Shown here: positions 45,455 through 52,790 of the stretch, in pieces | How positions within the stretch are numbered: the first letter of the stretch is position 1 | How the letters are laid out: the number at the start of each line of letters is the position of its first letter | From: Herbaspirillum huttiense | Lineage (GTDB): Bacteria; Pseudomonadota; Gammaproteobacteria; Burkholderiales; Burkholderiaceae_D | Length of the DNA stretch: 64,000 nucleotides | NCBI RefSeq assembly: GCF_004367745.1 | Contig: NZ_CP037993.1 | Span: 1,984,001-2,048,000 of the forward strand | Reading direction: 5' to 3' | Position numbers and translations under genes: made by a program | Notes under the pieces: generated by a model | Told to the model about the DNA's origin: nothing | The model's database searches: none | What the model saw: the letters and a program-made list of their open reading frames with translations, nothing else

Positions 45455-45937
45455 ATGTCATCGAATAAGAGTGAATTTTTGACAGTACTTGGTGATCGCC
45501 TTGCGCAAGAGCGTGGCCGCTGCGGTCATACCCAGAAATCGGTAGCGGACCAGCTCGATATCACGGCACGTACCCAAATCAAGTACGAAATCGGCGAGAC
45601 CGCGCCGGACGCTTATTACCTGCACGGCCTGGGGGAGATCGGGATCGATATTACCTATGTGCTGACCGGTGTGCGCGGCAGTACGCCGACCCAGCAGGAG
45701 AGCGAGCTGATTGCCTGCTATCGCGCCGTGGATCCGGTGCTGCGCAGCTCCCTGGTCCAGCTCTTGTCGGGCTTGTCGCAGATGGCGAAGACGGGGAAGA
45801 AGAAGCGCGATCTGCCAGCCGCTTCCGAGGCCAAGCGCATCCGTCCGGGGCGGCAGCGCAAGGGCGCACCGGGATCGGCGCAGAGCGGGAGTGGTGAAGA
45901 GTCTGGCGCTACCGTTTCTGCCCAGATGAGGGAGTGA
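45455..45937 (+). CDS. XRE-family helix-turn-helix transcriptional regulator
   Basis: The 160-residue protein has an N-terminal Cro/C1-type HTH (residues about 8-66: LGDRLAQERGRCGHTQKSVA, QLDITARTQIKYEIGETAPD, then the DITYVLTGVR helix). A short helical linker follows, then a disordered, strongly basic tail (KTGKKKRDLP onward) of about 50 residues. It resembles small phage-type or orphan regulators. It diverges from the small ribbon-helix-helix gene and lies near tRNA-Lys genes, a common site for mobile element remnants. No target can be named. Confidence 0.85.
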   Translation: MSSNKSEFLTVLGDRLAQERGRCGHTQKSVADQLDITARTQIKYEIGETAPDAYYLHGLGEIGIDITYVLTGVRGSTPTQQESELIACYRAVDPVLRSSLVQLLSGLSQMAKTGKKKRDLPAASEAKRIRPGRQRKGAPGSAQSGSGEESGATVSAQMRE

Positions 45938-46092
45938 ATGGCCGATGGTAAAAAAGGCCGGTAAGGGGAGTGGTAGCGCAAGAGCAAGAGACCAGGAGAC
46001 TGAATGTGATCGCGAAGAGGTGCGATTTTTGAGGGGGTCTTGAGGGGTTGAGACAGGAAGTTCACACAAGCACACAAAGAGGCGCAGAAACG

Positions 46093-46124
46093 AAAAAAGC
46101 ACCACGATCACTCGTGGTGCTTTT
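46093..46124 (-). terminator. Terminator downstream of the tRNA-Lys pair
   Basis: AAAAGCACCACGA (46095-46107) pairs with TCGTGGTGCTTTT (46112-46124) around TCAC. On the minus strand it ends in six T, right after the second tRNA-Lys. Confidence 0.88.
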
Positions 46125-46130
46125 CGTTAG

Positions 46131-46206
46131 TGGTGGGGCGTCACAGATTCGAACTGTGGACCTACGGATTAAGAGTCCGCTGCTCTACCAGCTGAGCTAA
46201 CGCCCC
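46131..46206 (-). tRNA. tRNA-Lys (CTT anticodon), copy 2
   Basis: A 76-nt cloverleaf on the minus strand. The acceptor GGGGCGT (starting at 46206) pairs with ACGCCCC, followed by discriminator A and an encoded CCA (46131-46133). The anticodon loop CTCTTAA carries CTT, decoding AAG. The T loop has GTTCGAATC. It is identical base for base to the upstream copy. Confidence 0.97.
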
Positions 46207-46244
46207 GTGGTGTTCCTGAAGAGATCAGGCCAACCGGGAAGTGA

Positions 46245-46271
46245 AAAAGGCCTCGGGTTGAGAGGCCTTTT
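46245..46271 (-). terminator. Terminator-like hairpin between the two tRNA-Lys genes
   Basis: AAAAGGCCTC (46245-46254) pairs perfectly with GAGGCCTTTT (46262-46271) around a 7-nt loop; on the minus strand it is followed by TTTTT. It could partially terminate after the first tRNA or act in processing. Confidence 0.75.
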
Positions 46272-46278
46272 GAAATTT

Positions 46279-46354
46279 TGGTGGGGCGTCACAGATTCGA
46301 ACTGTGGACCTACGGATTAAGAGTCCGCTGCTCTACCAGCTGAGCTAACGCCCC
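46279..46354 (-). tRNA. tRNA-Lys (CTT anticodon), copy 1
   Basis: This is the same 76-nt sequence as the copy at 46131-46206, with encoded CCA at 46279-46281 and the 5' end at 46354. It is the promoter-proximal copy, with a strong promoter 45 bp upstream. Confidence 0.97.
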
Positions 46355-46398
46355 GTTGCTGCACTTCGTTGTTGCCTCAGTGCTGCAAGAGAGAGCGC

Positions 46399-46427
46399 AT
46401 TATAGGAGGGAGGTCGGGGTGGTGCAA
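46399..46427 (-). promoter_or_regulatory. Sigma-70 promoter for the tRNA-Lys pair
   Basis: On the minus strand, TTGCAC (46427-46422), 17-bp spacer, perfect TATAAT (46404-46399), then a GC-rich discriminator (GCGC) typical of stringently controlled stable-RNA promoters. Confidence 0.85.
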
Positions 46428-46508
46428 GCTTTTTTTGAGAAAAGATGAAAATATTTTATCTCTTCGGCGTCCGCGCCACGCCCGGCCTCCTTTTGCGCAC
46501 AATTTGCG

Positions 46509-47333
46509 TTACAAGCCCGATTTGATTCCATTGACCCAGGACTTGGCCGGCAGCTTGGTCTGGCTCTCGATGAGTGCCGCACGCGCATACAACTCGGGGA
46601 AATCGAACGTCACCGCGCCCTTGAAGGCCAGCGCCACCACGTTGCCGTCATGGACTTCCGGCAGCGACACCACGGTATCGAAGGCGTATTCCATCGCCCG
46701 CAGGTTCTTGGCATAGCTCGGATGATCGCCAAAGAGATTGACCGTCATCACGCCACCCGGTGCCAGACTGTCATAGCAGGCCTGGTAAAACTCGGGAGTG
46801 TCCAGCACCGGCCCGCGTGCAGTGGCGTCGTAGAGATCAACCTGCAAGGCATCGATGATGCCGTGCGTGGCAGCATGGACGATGAAATCCATGGCATCGC
46901 TTTCGATGAGCATCAGCCGTTCGTCCGGCTCGGGCAGCTTGAACATGCTGTGGCAGATGGCGATGACAGCCGGATTCAGCTCCACCGCCGTCACCTGCGC
47001 CTGCGGGAATTGCCGGTAGCTGAACTTGGTCAGCGCGCCGGTTCCGAGCCCGAGTTGCACGATATGGCGCGGCGTACGGTGGAAGAGCATCCACGCCATC
47101 ATCTGCTGGGCGTATTCCAGCTCGATCCAGTCGGGCTTGCGAATGCGCATCGCGCCCTGTACCCATTCGGTGCCGAAATGCAGATAACGTACGCCTTCCA
47201 GCTCGGAGAGCGTGACCGGGGCATATTTCGGTTTGCGTGGTTTGCTGGCGTCGGCTTCCAGCTGGTGACGGCGACGATTGGGGCCGGCCTTGGTATTGGC
47301 CTGGGCTTCGATGGATTTTCTTCGGATGAGCAT
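46509..47333 (-). CDS. Spermidine synthase-like protein (SpeE/PABMT-type methyltransferase fold)
   Basis: The 274-residue protein has the Rossmann methyltransferase/spermidine-synthase fold: IVQLGLGTGALTKFSYRQFP (motif I), TAVELNPAVI, LIESDAMDFI, and LQVDLYDA in place of the catalytic DxxD of true spermidine synthases. The first 45 residues are basic and probably disordered. It may be an aminopropyltransferase-like protein rather than a functional SpeE. The ATG at 47333 is the first plausible start, though no Shine-Dalgarno is visible; longer readings add unrelated sequence. It is isolated next to the tRNA-Lys genes. Confidence 0.8.
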   Translation of the reverse strand: MLIRRKSIEAQANTKAGPNRRRHQLEADASKPRKPKYAPVTLSELEGVRYLHFGTEWVQGAMRIRKPDWIELEYAQQMMAWMLFHRTPRHIVQLGLGTGALTKFSYRQFPQAQVTAVELNPAVIAICHSMFKLPEPDERLMLIESDAMDFIVHAATHGIIDALQVDLYDATARGPVLDTPEFYQACYDSLAPGGVMTVNLFGDHPSYAKNLRAMEYAFDTVVSLPEVHDGNVVALAFKGAVTFDFPELYARAALIESQTKLPAKSWVNGIKSGL

Positions 47334-47511
47334 GATATGAATGAAACGGCGCGGCAGCCGGGGAGGCGGCCTGCGTATGCCGAATGATACCTTGCCTTGG
47401 TAGGCTGCCAGTGGCCGCTGCACGCTTTGCGCATATCGACATGCGAATTCATTCCTTCTGCCGGGCGCGCGCGTATGTGAGGATGCGGACCTCATCATTT
47501 CCGGAGTTACC

Positions 47512-48321
47512 ATGCCATTGGCTGCAATCATCAAGCGCATCGCCGCTGCGCTGACCCTGGTCCTGGCGCCGCACGGCGCCAGCGCACAGGACAAGAACAA
47601 GATCAAGGTCGGTATCTCGGTCGGCAGTGCCGAAGCCATCTTCGACGTCGTCAAGAAAGTCGCCGCACGTGACGGCCTGGAGATCCAGACCGTGGTCTTC
47701 AGTGACTACCTCCAGCCCAATGCGGCACTGGCCTCCGGCGACCTCGATGCCAACGCCTTCCAGCATCGCCCCTACCTGGAAAGCCAGATTGCAGCACGTG
47801 GCTACAAGATCGTGCCGGTCGGCCTGACCATCACGGCCCCGCTGGGCATTTACTCGCGCAAGTTCAAGTCGGTGGACCAGCTGCCCAACGGTGCGCAGGT
47901 CGGCATCCAGAATGATCCCTCCAACGGCAACCGTGCGCTCCTGCTGCTGCAGAAAGCCGGCCTCATCAAGCTCAAGCCGGGCGTGGGCGAAAACGGCGTC
48001 AACGCCACTCCGCTGGACATCATCGACAACCCGCGCAAGCTCAAGCTGATCGAACTGGATGCGGCACAACTGCCACGCTCGCTGGACGACCTGGCGGCCG
48101 CCTCGATCAACAATGACTACGCCTACAAGGCCGGCCTGTCCCTGCAGAAGGACACCATCGCCGTGGAAGATCCGCGCGGCCGTTACGCCAACATCATCGC
48201 CACCCGCGTCGAGGACAAGGACAAGCCCTGGGCCAGGAAGCTGGTGCAGGCCTACCAGTCGGAGGAAGTGCGCAAGTTCATCGAGACCGAGTTCAAGGGA
48301 TCGCTGGTGCCGGCGTTCTGA
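47512..48321 (+). CDS. MetQ/NlpA-family substrate-binding protein
   Basis: The 269-residue protein matches the methionine-binding family: IKVGISVGSAEAIFDVVKKV near residue 32, LASGDLDANAFQHRPYLESQ, VPVGLTITAPLGIYS and QNDPSNGNRALLLLQKAGLI. The N-terminal 25 residues are a signal peptide ending in ASA/Q; there is no lipobox cysteine, so the product should be soluble in the periplasm and not a lipoprotein. No metN or metI is adjacent, so it is an orphan binding protein that may serve a transporter encoded elsewhere. Methionine as ligand is by family only. Confidence 0.9.
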   Translation: MPLAAIIKRIAAALTLVLAPHGASAQDKNKIKVGISVGSAEAIFDVVKKVAARDGLEIQTVVFSDYLQPNAALASGDLDANAFQHRPYLESQIAARGYKIVPVGLTITAPLGIYSRKFKSVDQLPNGAQVGIQNDPSNGNRALLLLQKAGLIKLKPGVGENGVNATPLDIIDNPRKLKLIELDAAQLPRSLDDLAAASINNDYAYKAGLSLQKDTIAVEDPRGRYANIIATRVEDKDKPWARKLVQAYQSEEVRKFIETEFKGSLVPAF

Positions 48322-48347
48322 ATTCCGCCCCAAGCATTGCTCTGTGC

Positions 48348-48379
48348 ACCGCCCGCCGTCTGGAAGGGCGGTTTTTTTT
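48348..48379 (+). terminator. Terminator after the MetQ-like gene
   Basis: ACCGCCC (48348-48354) pairs with GGGCGGT (48366-48372), followed by eight T in all. Confidence 0.88.
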
Positions 48380-48435
48380 GTGGGTTTCCCGTCGGGGTGG
48401 TGCGCTGGCGGCCGGTGCTCCATTACACTTGCGCC

Positions 48436-48576
48436 ATGTTCAAGAACCTCATCCTCTGCCTGAAGCTGGCCATCGTCTTCTGCGCCATCGTGTTTTTCGC
48501 GAAGGCGTTGCAGTATTTGATTTTCAATGGCGGGTTTTCGGGGGAATTTTATGACTATCTGTTCTTCAGAAAATGA
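48436..48576 (+). CDS. Hypothetical 46-residue membrane protein
   Basis: The reading frame gives one hydrophobic helix (LILCLKLAIVFCAIVFFAKA, residues 5-24) followed by a short aromatic-rich tail. It starts at the ATG at 48436; a longer in-frame reading begins in the preceding terminator and was dropped. No family is recognised. Its stop overlaps the start of the antitoxin remnant by 4 nt. Confidence 0.45.
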   Translation: MFKNLILCLKLAIVFCAIVFFAKALQYLIFNGGFSGEFYDYLFFRK

Positions 48577-48749
48577 AGCCAAGACAGCCTGGCGACGATC
48601 CCAATGGGGAGCTGGTCTCGCACGATTGCTTCAGTAGCCCGATGGAAACGGCTCATCTGTTGCGCTCGCCTGCCAACGTCGCCCATCTGGAGCGCTCGAT
48701 TGCCCAACTTCGGGCCGCCAAGATCGAGGAAAAGAAGCTGGATGAGTAA
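48573..48749 (+). pseudogene. Truncated YefM/Phd-type antitoxin remnant
   Basis: The 58-codon frame contains PMETAHLLRSPANVAHLERS followed by an IAQLRAAKIEEKKLDE end, the typical C-terminal half of a YefM-like antitoxin (usual form: S-L-E-D-F-x-S-L-x-E-T-x-x-L-L-x-S-P-x-N). The residues just before, LVSHDCFSSP, align position by position with that pattern but with key residues changed. The N-terminal DNA-binding half (about 40 residues) is missing. It is followed by a decayed YoeB-like toxin segment, so I read it as a broken toxin-antitoxin pair. Confidence 0.7.
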
Positions 48750-48784
48750 TAAGCGCTAGTCAAGGAAGCATAGTCAGGGCGCCA

Positions 48785-48854
48785 GCCTCGCACGACTACC
48801 AGTATCGGCAAACGCGGGACAAGAAAGAGGCTCAACCGCATCATTCAGCTGCTT
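48785..48854 (+). pseudogene. Decayed YoeB-type toxin fragment
   Basis: One frame reads A-S-H-D-Y-Q-Y-R-Q-T-R-D-K-K (48785-48826) and, after a one-base shift, R-L-N-R-I-I-Q-L-L (48828-48854). Together they match the YoeB start pattern A-W-x-D-Y-x-Y-W-Q-x-x-D-K-K-x-L-K-R-I-N-x-L-I. Both conserved tryptophans are lost by single-base changes (TGG to TCG and to CGG), and there is no start codon or C-terminus. It lies 36 bp after the antitoxin remnant, in the expected order. Confidence 0.6.
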
Positions 48855-48869
48855 TGCCTGTCGCTATCA

Positions 48870-49475
48870 TTACCTTTGAGGCCCGGCAGGCGGCATCGGC
48901 GGCGATGAGAAGCGCAGTGCGGCCAGCCAGCGCGCACGCTTGTCCTCATACGCCAATGCCGCATGCGCCGGACTGCTCGACGGCAACAGCACCACCCGAT
49001 AGTTTTCCGCCTTGGCCCCCAGCGCCTTGATCCCGATCTTGCCGGCGGTACCGCCATTGAAAGCGATGGTCTCCAATGCCGGAAGACCGGCGATCAGCGT
49101 CAGCAAGTCATTGCCGCTGTGATCCCTGATTTCGCTGTCGAGACTGCCGATGCGCCTGGCCTGGGCAATGACGTCCCACAGGCCGATGCGATGCTGCAGC
49201 AAGGTGGCAAGCCTGGCGGCGTAGTCCATCGTGTAAAGGTCAACCCCGATCACTTCGCCCACCAGCCGCCAGAACGCATTGCGCGGATGCCCGTAATACT
49301 GCCGGATCGCCAGCGAAGCCGTTCCCGGCAGGCTGCCCAGGATCAGGATGCGCGTATCCTGCGCCACTACCGGCGCAAAGCTGGCCAGCAAGGGATCAGT
49401 AGTGCCCGAATCGGCAGCGCGGGCAGCATCATGGGCAGGCGAAGGGGTGGCGGCAAAGGAGCGGCGAGCAGGCAT
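48870..49475 (-). CDS. Uracil-DNA-glycosylase superfamily, DNA-deoxyinosine glycosylase-like
   Basis: The 201-residue protein (from the ATG at 49475) has the UDG-superfamily signature ILILGSLPGTASLAIRQYYG and HPRNAFWRLV, then GLWDVIAQARRIGSLDSEIR and LLPSSSPAHA, the pattern of family 6 hypoxanthine-DNA glycosylases. It would excise deaminated bases (hypoxanthine, perhaps uracil) to start base-excision repair. ATG codons at 49514 and 49526 are in frame with a weak GGCGAGG site; the conserved domain starts about residue 40, so the exact start is uncertain. Confidence 0.85.
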   Translation of the reverse strand: MPARRSFAATPSPAHDAARAADSGTTDPLLASFAPVVAQDTRILILGSLPGTASLAIRQYYGHPRNAFWRLVGEVIGVDLYTMDYAARLATLLQHRIGLWDVIAQARRIGSLDSEIRDHSGNDLLTLIAGLPALETIAFNGGTAGKIGIKALGAKAENYRVVLLPSSSPAHAALAYEDKRARWLAALRFSSPPMPPAGPQR

Positions 49476-49647
49476 GTAAATGGCCGGGATGAAAAGAATT
49501 TCAGCAAGCTCCATCGGCCTCGCCATCCGGGCACAATGGCGCGGCTGCAGAAGCGTCAGGCTTGCGGCAAAATGCACAAGAATTCACATCTTAGCGTAAG
49601 CTGCCCAGGCGTCACGCGCCGGGCCATTCACACAAGGGATACAGAAC

Positions 49648-50397
49648 ATGACAGACAAGGTCATCATCGTCACCGGCGGCAGCCGTGGCATCGGCGCGGC
49701 CACCGCGTTGCTGGCGGGCCAGCGCGGCTACGCAGTGTGCGTCAACTACGTGTCCAACCGCGAGGCCGCCGAGTCGGTGGCCGGGCAGATCCGTGCCGCG
49801 GGCGGCCGCGCCATTACCGTCGCCGGCGATGTCTCCAAAGAGGAGGACGTGCTGCGCCTCTTCACCACCACCGACCAGGAGCTGGGCCGCGTCACCGCCC
49901 TGGTCAACAATGCCGGCATCCTGGATCACCAGTCGCGCCTGGACGCCATGAGCGCCGAACGCATCACCCGGGTGCTGGTCGCCAACGTCACCGGCAGCCT
50001 GCTGTGCGCGCGCGAGGCGGTCAAGCGCATGTCCACCCGCCACGGCGGGCAGGGCGGGGCCATCGTCAACCTGTCGTCGATGGCCGCCAAGCTGGGCGGC
50101 CCCGGTGAATACGTGGACTACGCCGCCTCCAAGGGTGCCATCGATGCCTTCACCATCGGCCTGGCCAAGGAAGTGGCCGCCGAGGGCATCCGCGTCAACG
50201 CCGTGCGTCCGGGTCTGATCTATACCGATATCCACGCCAGCGGCGGCGAGGCGGGCCGTGTCGACCGGCTCAAGGATGCCGTCCCCATGAAGCGCGGCGG
50301 CACCGCCGAGGAAGTGGCTCACGCCATCCTGTGGCTGCTGTCGGACGAGTCCTCGTATGCCACGGGGACTTTCATCGACGTTTCCGGTGGCCGCTGA
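49648..50397 (+). CDS. Short-chain dehydrogenase/reductase (SDR)
   Basis: The 249-residue protein has the NAD(P) motif TGGSRGIG (residues 9-16), NNAG, the catalytic serine in IVNLSSMAAK, and YAASK supplying Tyr and Lys. The C-terminal DESSYATGTFIDVSGGR is typical of classical SDRs. Substrate is unknown; the closest pattern is the YgfF/glucose-1-dehydrogenase-like group. An AAGGGATACAGAAC stretch precedes the ATG. It lies 33 bp before the DUF962 gene and may be co-transcribed. Confidence 0.92.
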   Translation: MTDKVIIVTGGSRGIGAATALLAGQRGYAVCVNYVSNREAAESVAGQIRAAGGRAITVAGDVSKEEDVLRLFTTTDQELGRVTALVNNAGILDHQSRLDAMSAERITRVLVANVTGSLLCAREAVKRMSTRHGGQGGAIVNLSSMAAKLGGPGEYVDYAASKGAIDAFTIGLAKEVAAEGIRVNAVRPGLIYTDIHASGGEAGRVDRLKDAVPMKRGGTAEEVAHAILWLLSDESSYATGTFIDVSGGR

Positions 50398-50430
50398 GCG
50401 TCTGGCCGGCCATTGATCAGGGAGCTCACC

Positions 50431-50877
50431 ATGGACAGCACCGTTTCCCCGCGCCGCATCGATGTACTGCTGGCCCGCTATGCCGAGAGCCATCGCCATC
50501 CGATGAATGAACTGATCCACTGCATCTGCGTGCCGGCCATCGTGTTTTCGCTGCTGGGGCTGTGCTGGATCGTGTCGCCAGCCGTGGCCCTGCTGGTGGC
50601 TGCCGCTACGCTGGCCTGGTATCTGCGGCTGTCGCCGCCCTTTGCGGTGGGCATGCTGGCCATGTCGGCGGTAATGCTGGTGCTGCTGGCGCGGCTGCCC
50701 TTGGGAGCGGTCCTGCCGGTATCGGCCACGGTTTTCGTGCTGGCCTGGATCGGCCAGTTCATCGGCCACCGCATTGAAGGCAAAAAGCCATCCTTCTTCG
50801 AGGACCTGCGTTTTCTGCTGGTCGGGCCCTTGTTTGTGCTGGCTTTCCTGTACCGGCGTTGGCACATCGCCTACTGA
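50431..50877 (+). CDS. Mpo1-like (DUF962) membrane protein
   Basis: The 148-residue protein has four hydrophobic helices and the family's conserved histidines: ESHRHPMNELIHCICVP (about residues 17-33) and GQFIGHRIEGKKPSFFED (about 107-124). The yeast homologue Mpo1 is an Fe2+-dependent dioxygenase that degrades 2-hydroxy fatty acids. A similar role here is possible but unproved. AGGGAG precedes the ATG at 50431; an ATG six codons upstream would cover that site. Confidence 0.88.
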   Translation: MDSTVSPRRIDVLLARYAESHRHPMNELIHCICVPAIVFSLLGLCWIVSPAVALLVAAATLAWYLRLSPPFAVGMLAMSAVMLVLLARLPLGAVLPVSATVFVLAWIGQFIGHRIEGKKPSFFEDLRFLLVGPLFVLAFLYRRWHIAY

Positions 50878-51043
50878 AAACGTCCTTGCGGGAACGATTG
50901 TCGACGCGCGGCCTCTTTGTATTAAGATGTAAAGGAATGTGTGCTTCCGCGCCGGATGCGAGATCATGTTGCGTTCGCGCGGACGCTCGAATCCCCCCGC
51001 TGCCCGGAGACGGGCCAAACAGTTCTCAGTCGGAGTTTTTAGT

Positions 51044-51496
51044 ATGAAGAAATTGATTGTGATCGCAGCCCTGGGCTCCCTGGTAGCCGGCTGCGCAGTA
51101 ACCCCCAACTCGGCCAGCGTCTACAACACCCGCCAGGCGCAGGGTGAGCAGACCGTGCGCATGGGCGTGGTCGAGTCGATCCGCAACGTCACCATCGACA
51201 AGGGTTCGAGCGGTGTCGGTACCCTCGGCGGCGCAGCATTGGGCGGCATTGCGGCCGGTTCCAACATCGGCGGCGGCAATGGTGCCCTGGCGGCCGGTAT
51301 TGTCGGCGCGCTGGCAGGTGGCGTCCTGGGCAACCAGGCTGAAGCCCACCTGAACAACCGTCCTGGCCTGGAAATCACCGTGCGCCTGGATAACGGCGAG
51401 CTGCGTGCCATCACCCAGGATGCAGATGAACCTTTCCGCATCGGTGAACGCGTGCGTCTGCTGTCCAACGGCCGTACCACCCGCGTGACGCACTGA
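51044..51496 (+). CDS. Glycine-zipper outer membrane lipoprotein, SlyB/Pcp-like
   Basis: The 150-residue product has a lipoprotein signal peptide (MKKLIVIAALGSLVAGCAV, lipid-anchored Cys near residue 17). It continues with VRMGVVESIRNVTI and a glycine-zipper 2TM segment (LGGAALGGIAAGSNIGGGNG, then IVGALAGGVLGNQAE). The C-terminal half is an RIGERVRLL beta-rich domain. SlyB-type proteins stabilise the outer membrane under stress. Start at 51044 with CGGAG upstream; a longer in-frame reading adds a non-conserved, basic N-terminus. Confidence 0.9.
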   Translation: MKKLIVIAALGSLVAGCAVTPNSASVYNTRQAQGEQTVRMGVVESIRNVTIDKGSSGVGTLGGAALGGIAAGSNIGGGNGALAAGIVGALAGGVLGNQAEAHLNNRPGLEITVRLDNGELRAITQDADEPFRIGERVRLLSNGRTTRVTH

Positions 51497-51516
51497 TTTT
51501 TGCGAAGCGTATGAAG

Positions 51517-51544
51517 AAGCAGGGCTGCGGCCCTGCTTTTTTTT
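51517..51544 (+). terminator. Terminator after the SlyB-like gene
   Basis: AAGCAGGGC (51517-51525) pairs with GCCCTGCTT (51530-51538) around TGCG, followed by a run of T reaching 51544, where the converging acetyltransferase gene ends. Confidence 0.88.
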
Positions 51545-52146
51545 CAGGCGATCAAGGGAAGATCCTCGCCGCTGCGCCAATCGCGCCACGTCCTCTGGTG
51601 GATCTGGTAGAGACGGTGCAGGCGCAACGCGTGACCTGCTGGCAAACGGGGATGGAGAAAGTCATCTTTCATTTCCGAGCTCATGCCCAGTCGCTGCATT
51701 ACCCCTAGCGAGCGCGTGTTGGCGGGTACCGTAAAAGCAACGATCCTTGGCAGCGCCAGTCTCAGAAAGCCGAAATCCAGCGCGCAGCGCGCTGCCTCCG
51801 TGACATAGCCTCGGCCCCAGAGCGCGGGAGCCAGCCGCCACCCGATTTCGATGGCTGGCGTGAAATGTGCCTCGAATCCGACATGCATCAAGCCAACGAC
51901 CCCGGCCATTTCGCTGACGCCAGGGATCTCCAGAGCCCATGGGCCAAATCCATGCTGGACGAAATGCTCTTCTATCTTGTCGGCCAAGGCATTGCTCTCT
52001 GCTCGAGTCAGGCATTTTGGGAAGTGCTGCATGGCCACCGGATCGGCGTTGATCGCCGCCAGCGCTTCGCGATCCTCCGCTCGCCATCGCCGCAGGAGTA
52101 CGCGGGGGCCCTGCAGTAAGGGCTCTTCAGGATGAGCTGGTGTCAT
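51544..52146 (-). CDS. GNAT-family N-acetyltransferase (RimJ/RimL type)
   Basis: The 200-residue protein has the GNAT fold with RVLLRRWRAEDREALAAINA at the N-terminus (residues 15-34), GWRLAPALWGRGYVTEAARC (acetyl-CoA-binding motif A, about 103-122), and FTVPANTRSLGVMQRLGM. Members acetylate amino groups of proteins or small molecules in the cytoplasm. The 5' end overlaps the FUSC-like gene by 20 bp, so the two are probably co-transcribed. Substrate unknown. Confidence 0.88.
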   Translation of the reverse strand: MTPAHPEEPLLQGPRVLLRRWRAEDREALAAINADPVAMQHFPKCLTRAESNALADKIEEHFVQHGFGPWALEIPGVSEMAGVVGLMHVGFEAHFTPAIEIGWRLAPALWGRGYVTEAARCALDFGFLRLALPRIVAFTVPANTRSLGVMQRLGMSSEMKDDFLHPRLPAGHALRLHRLYQIHQRTWRDWRSGEDLPLIA

Positions 52147-52654
52147 TGTTGGCGGATGTTTGTTTGGATTTCAGCAACCACATGTAGATCACCGTCTGCA
52201 ACAGCGCAACGGTACTGCCGATGATCACTTCCCCCACGCGCATCAAGGCCAGGTGCAGTTCCTGGCTCAGGCCGTTGCCGCTGAAGGCCGCCGACAGCAG
52301 GATCACCACGGTCGCCGGCCCCAGCCGCCAGTTGCTCGGATAGTTCTGCAGCAGCATGGCCACCACCACCGCTGCGGTCAGCGCCACCAGCATGGCCAGG
52401 AAGGTCGGCCCGAACACCACCAGCGCAATGCAGGAAACGATGCAGCCCGAAATCGTGTTGATCAGCCGCGCCCGGAAATTGGCCTTGGCCACCGTCATGT
52501 CCGGCTCGGTCACGATGATGAGCGAAATCATGGCCCAGTAGGGCTCCTCGATGCCCAGCGCGCGCAGCCCGTACCACAGGATCAGGCAGCCGGAGAGGAT
52601 CTTGACCAGATAGGCGAGGGCGTTCTTGCGGGGATTGATGAAGTGCAATTCCAT
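52127..52654 (-). CDS. FUSC/aromatic acid exporter-like membrane protein
   Basis: The 175-residue protein has about four to five membrane helices and resembles the N-terminal domain of fusaric-acid-resistance-type proteins: YWAMISLIIVTEPDMTVAKA (about residues 38-57) followed by FRARLINTISGCIVSCIALV. It lacks the cytoplasmic half of full-length FUSC proteins, as many short family members do. Transport of aromatic acids is a family-level inference. It overlaps the acetyltransferase gene at its 3' end. Confidence 0.75.
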   Translation of the reverse strand: MELHFINPRKNALAYLVKILSGCLILWYGLRALGIEEPYWAMISLIIVTEPDMTVAKANFRARLINTISGCIVSCIALVVFGPTFLAMLVALTAAVVVAMLLQNYPSNWRLGPATVVILLSAAFSGNGLSQELHLALMRVGEVIIGSTVALLQTVIYMWLLKSKQTSANNDTSSS

Positions 52655-52702
52655 AGGCCGATGTTAACCAGCCAGCATCGTGGCTGCAAGCCGATATGAA
52701 CG

Positions 52703-52736
52703 AAAACGCCGCCTGCGAGTTTCCCCGCAGGCGGCG
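52703..52736 (-). terminator. Terminator of htpG
   Basis: CGCCGCCTGCG (52707-52717) pairs perfectly with CGCAGGCGGCG (52726-52736); on the minus strand it is followed by TTTTCGTT. Confidence 0.88.
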
Positions 52737-52790
52737 CTGCTGCCATCAAGCCATGACGGCCTGACGGCACGGTCCGGCAGATGAACGAAC

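Noticed and set aside
45146-46131. Integrated prophage or genomic island at the tRNA-Lys genes
   Set aside because: Only two small regulators are present; no integrase, structural gene or attachment-site repeat is visible.
48436-48576. The 46-residue membrane protein as a type I toxin
   Set aside because: One hydrophobic helix is not enough; no antisense RNA promoter or known toxin pattern was found.
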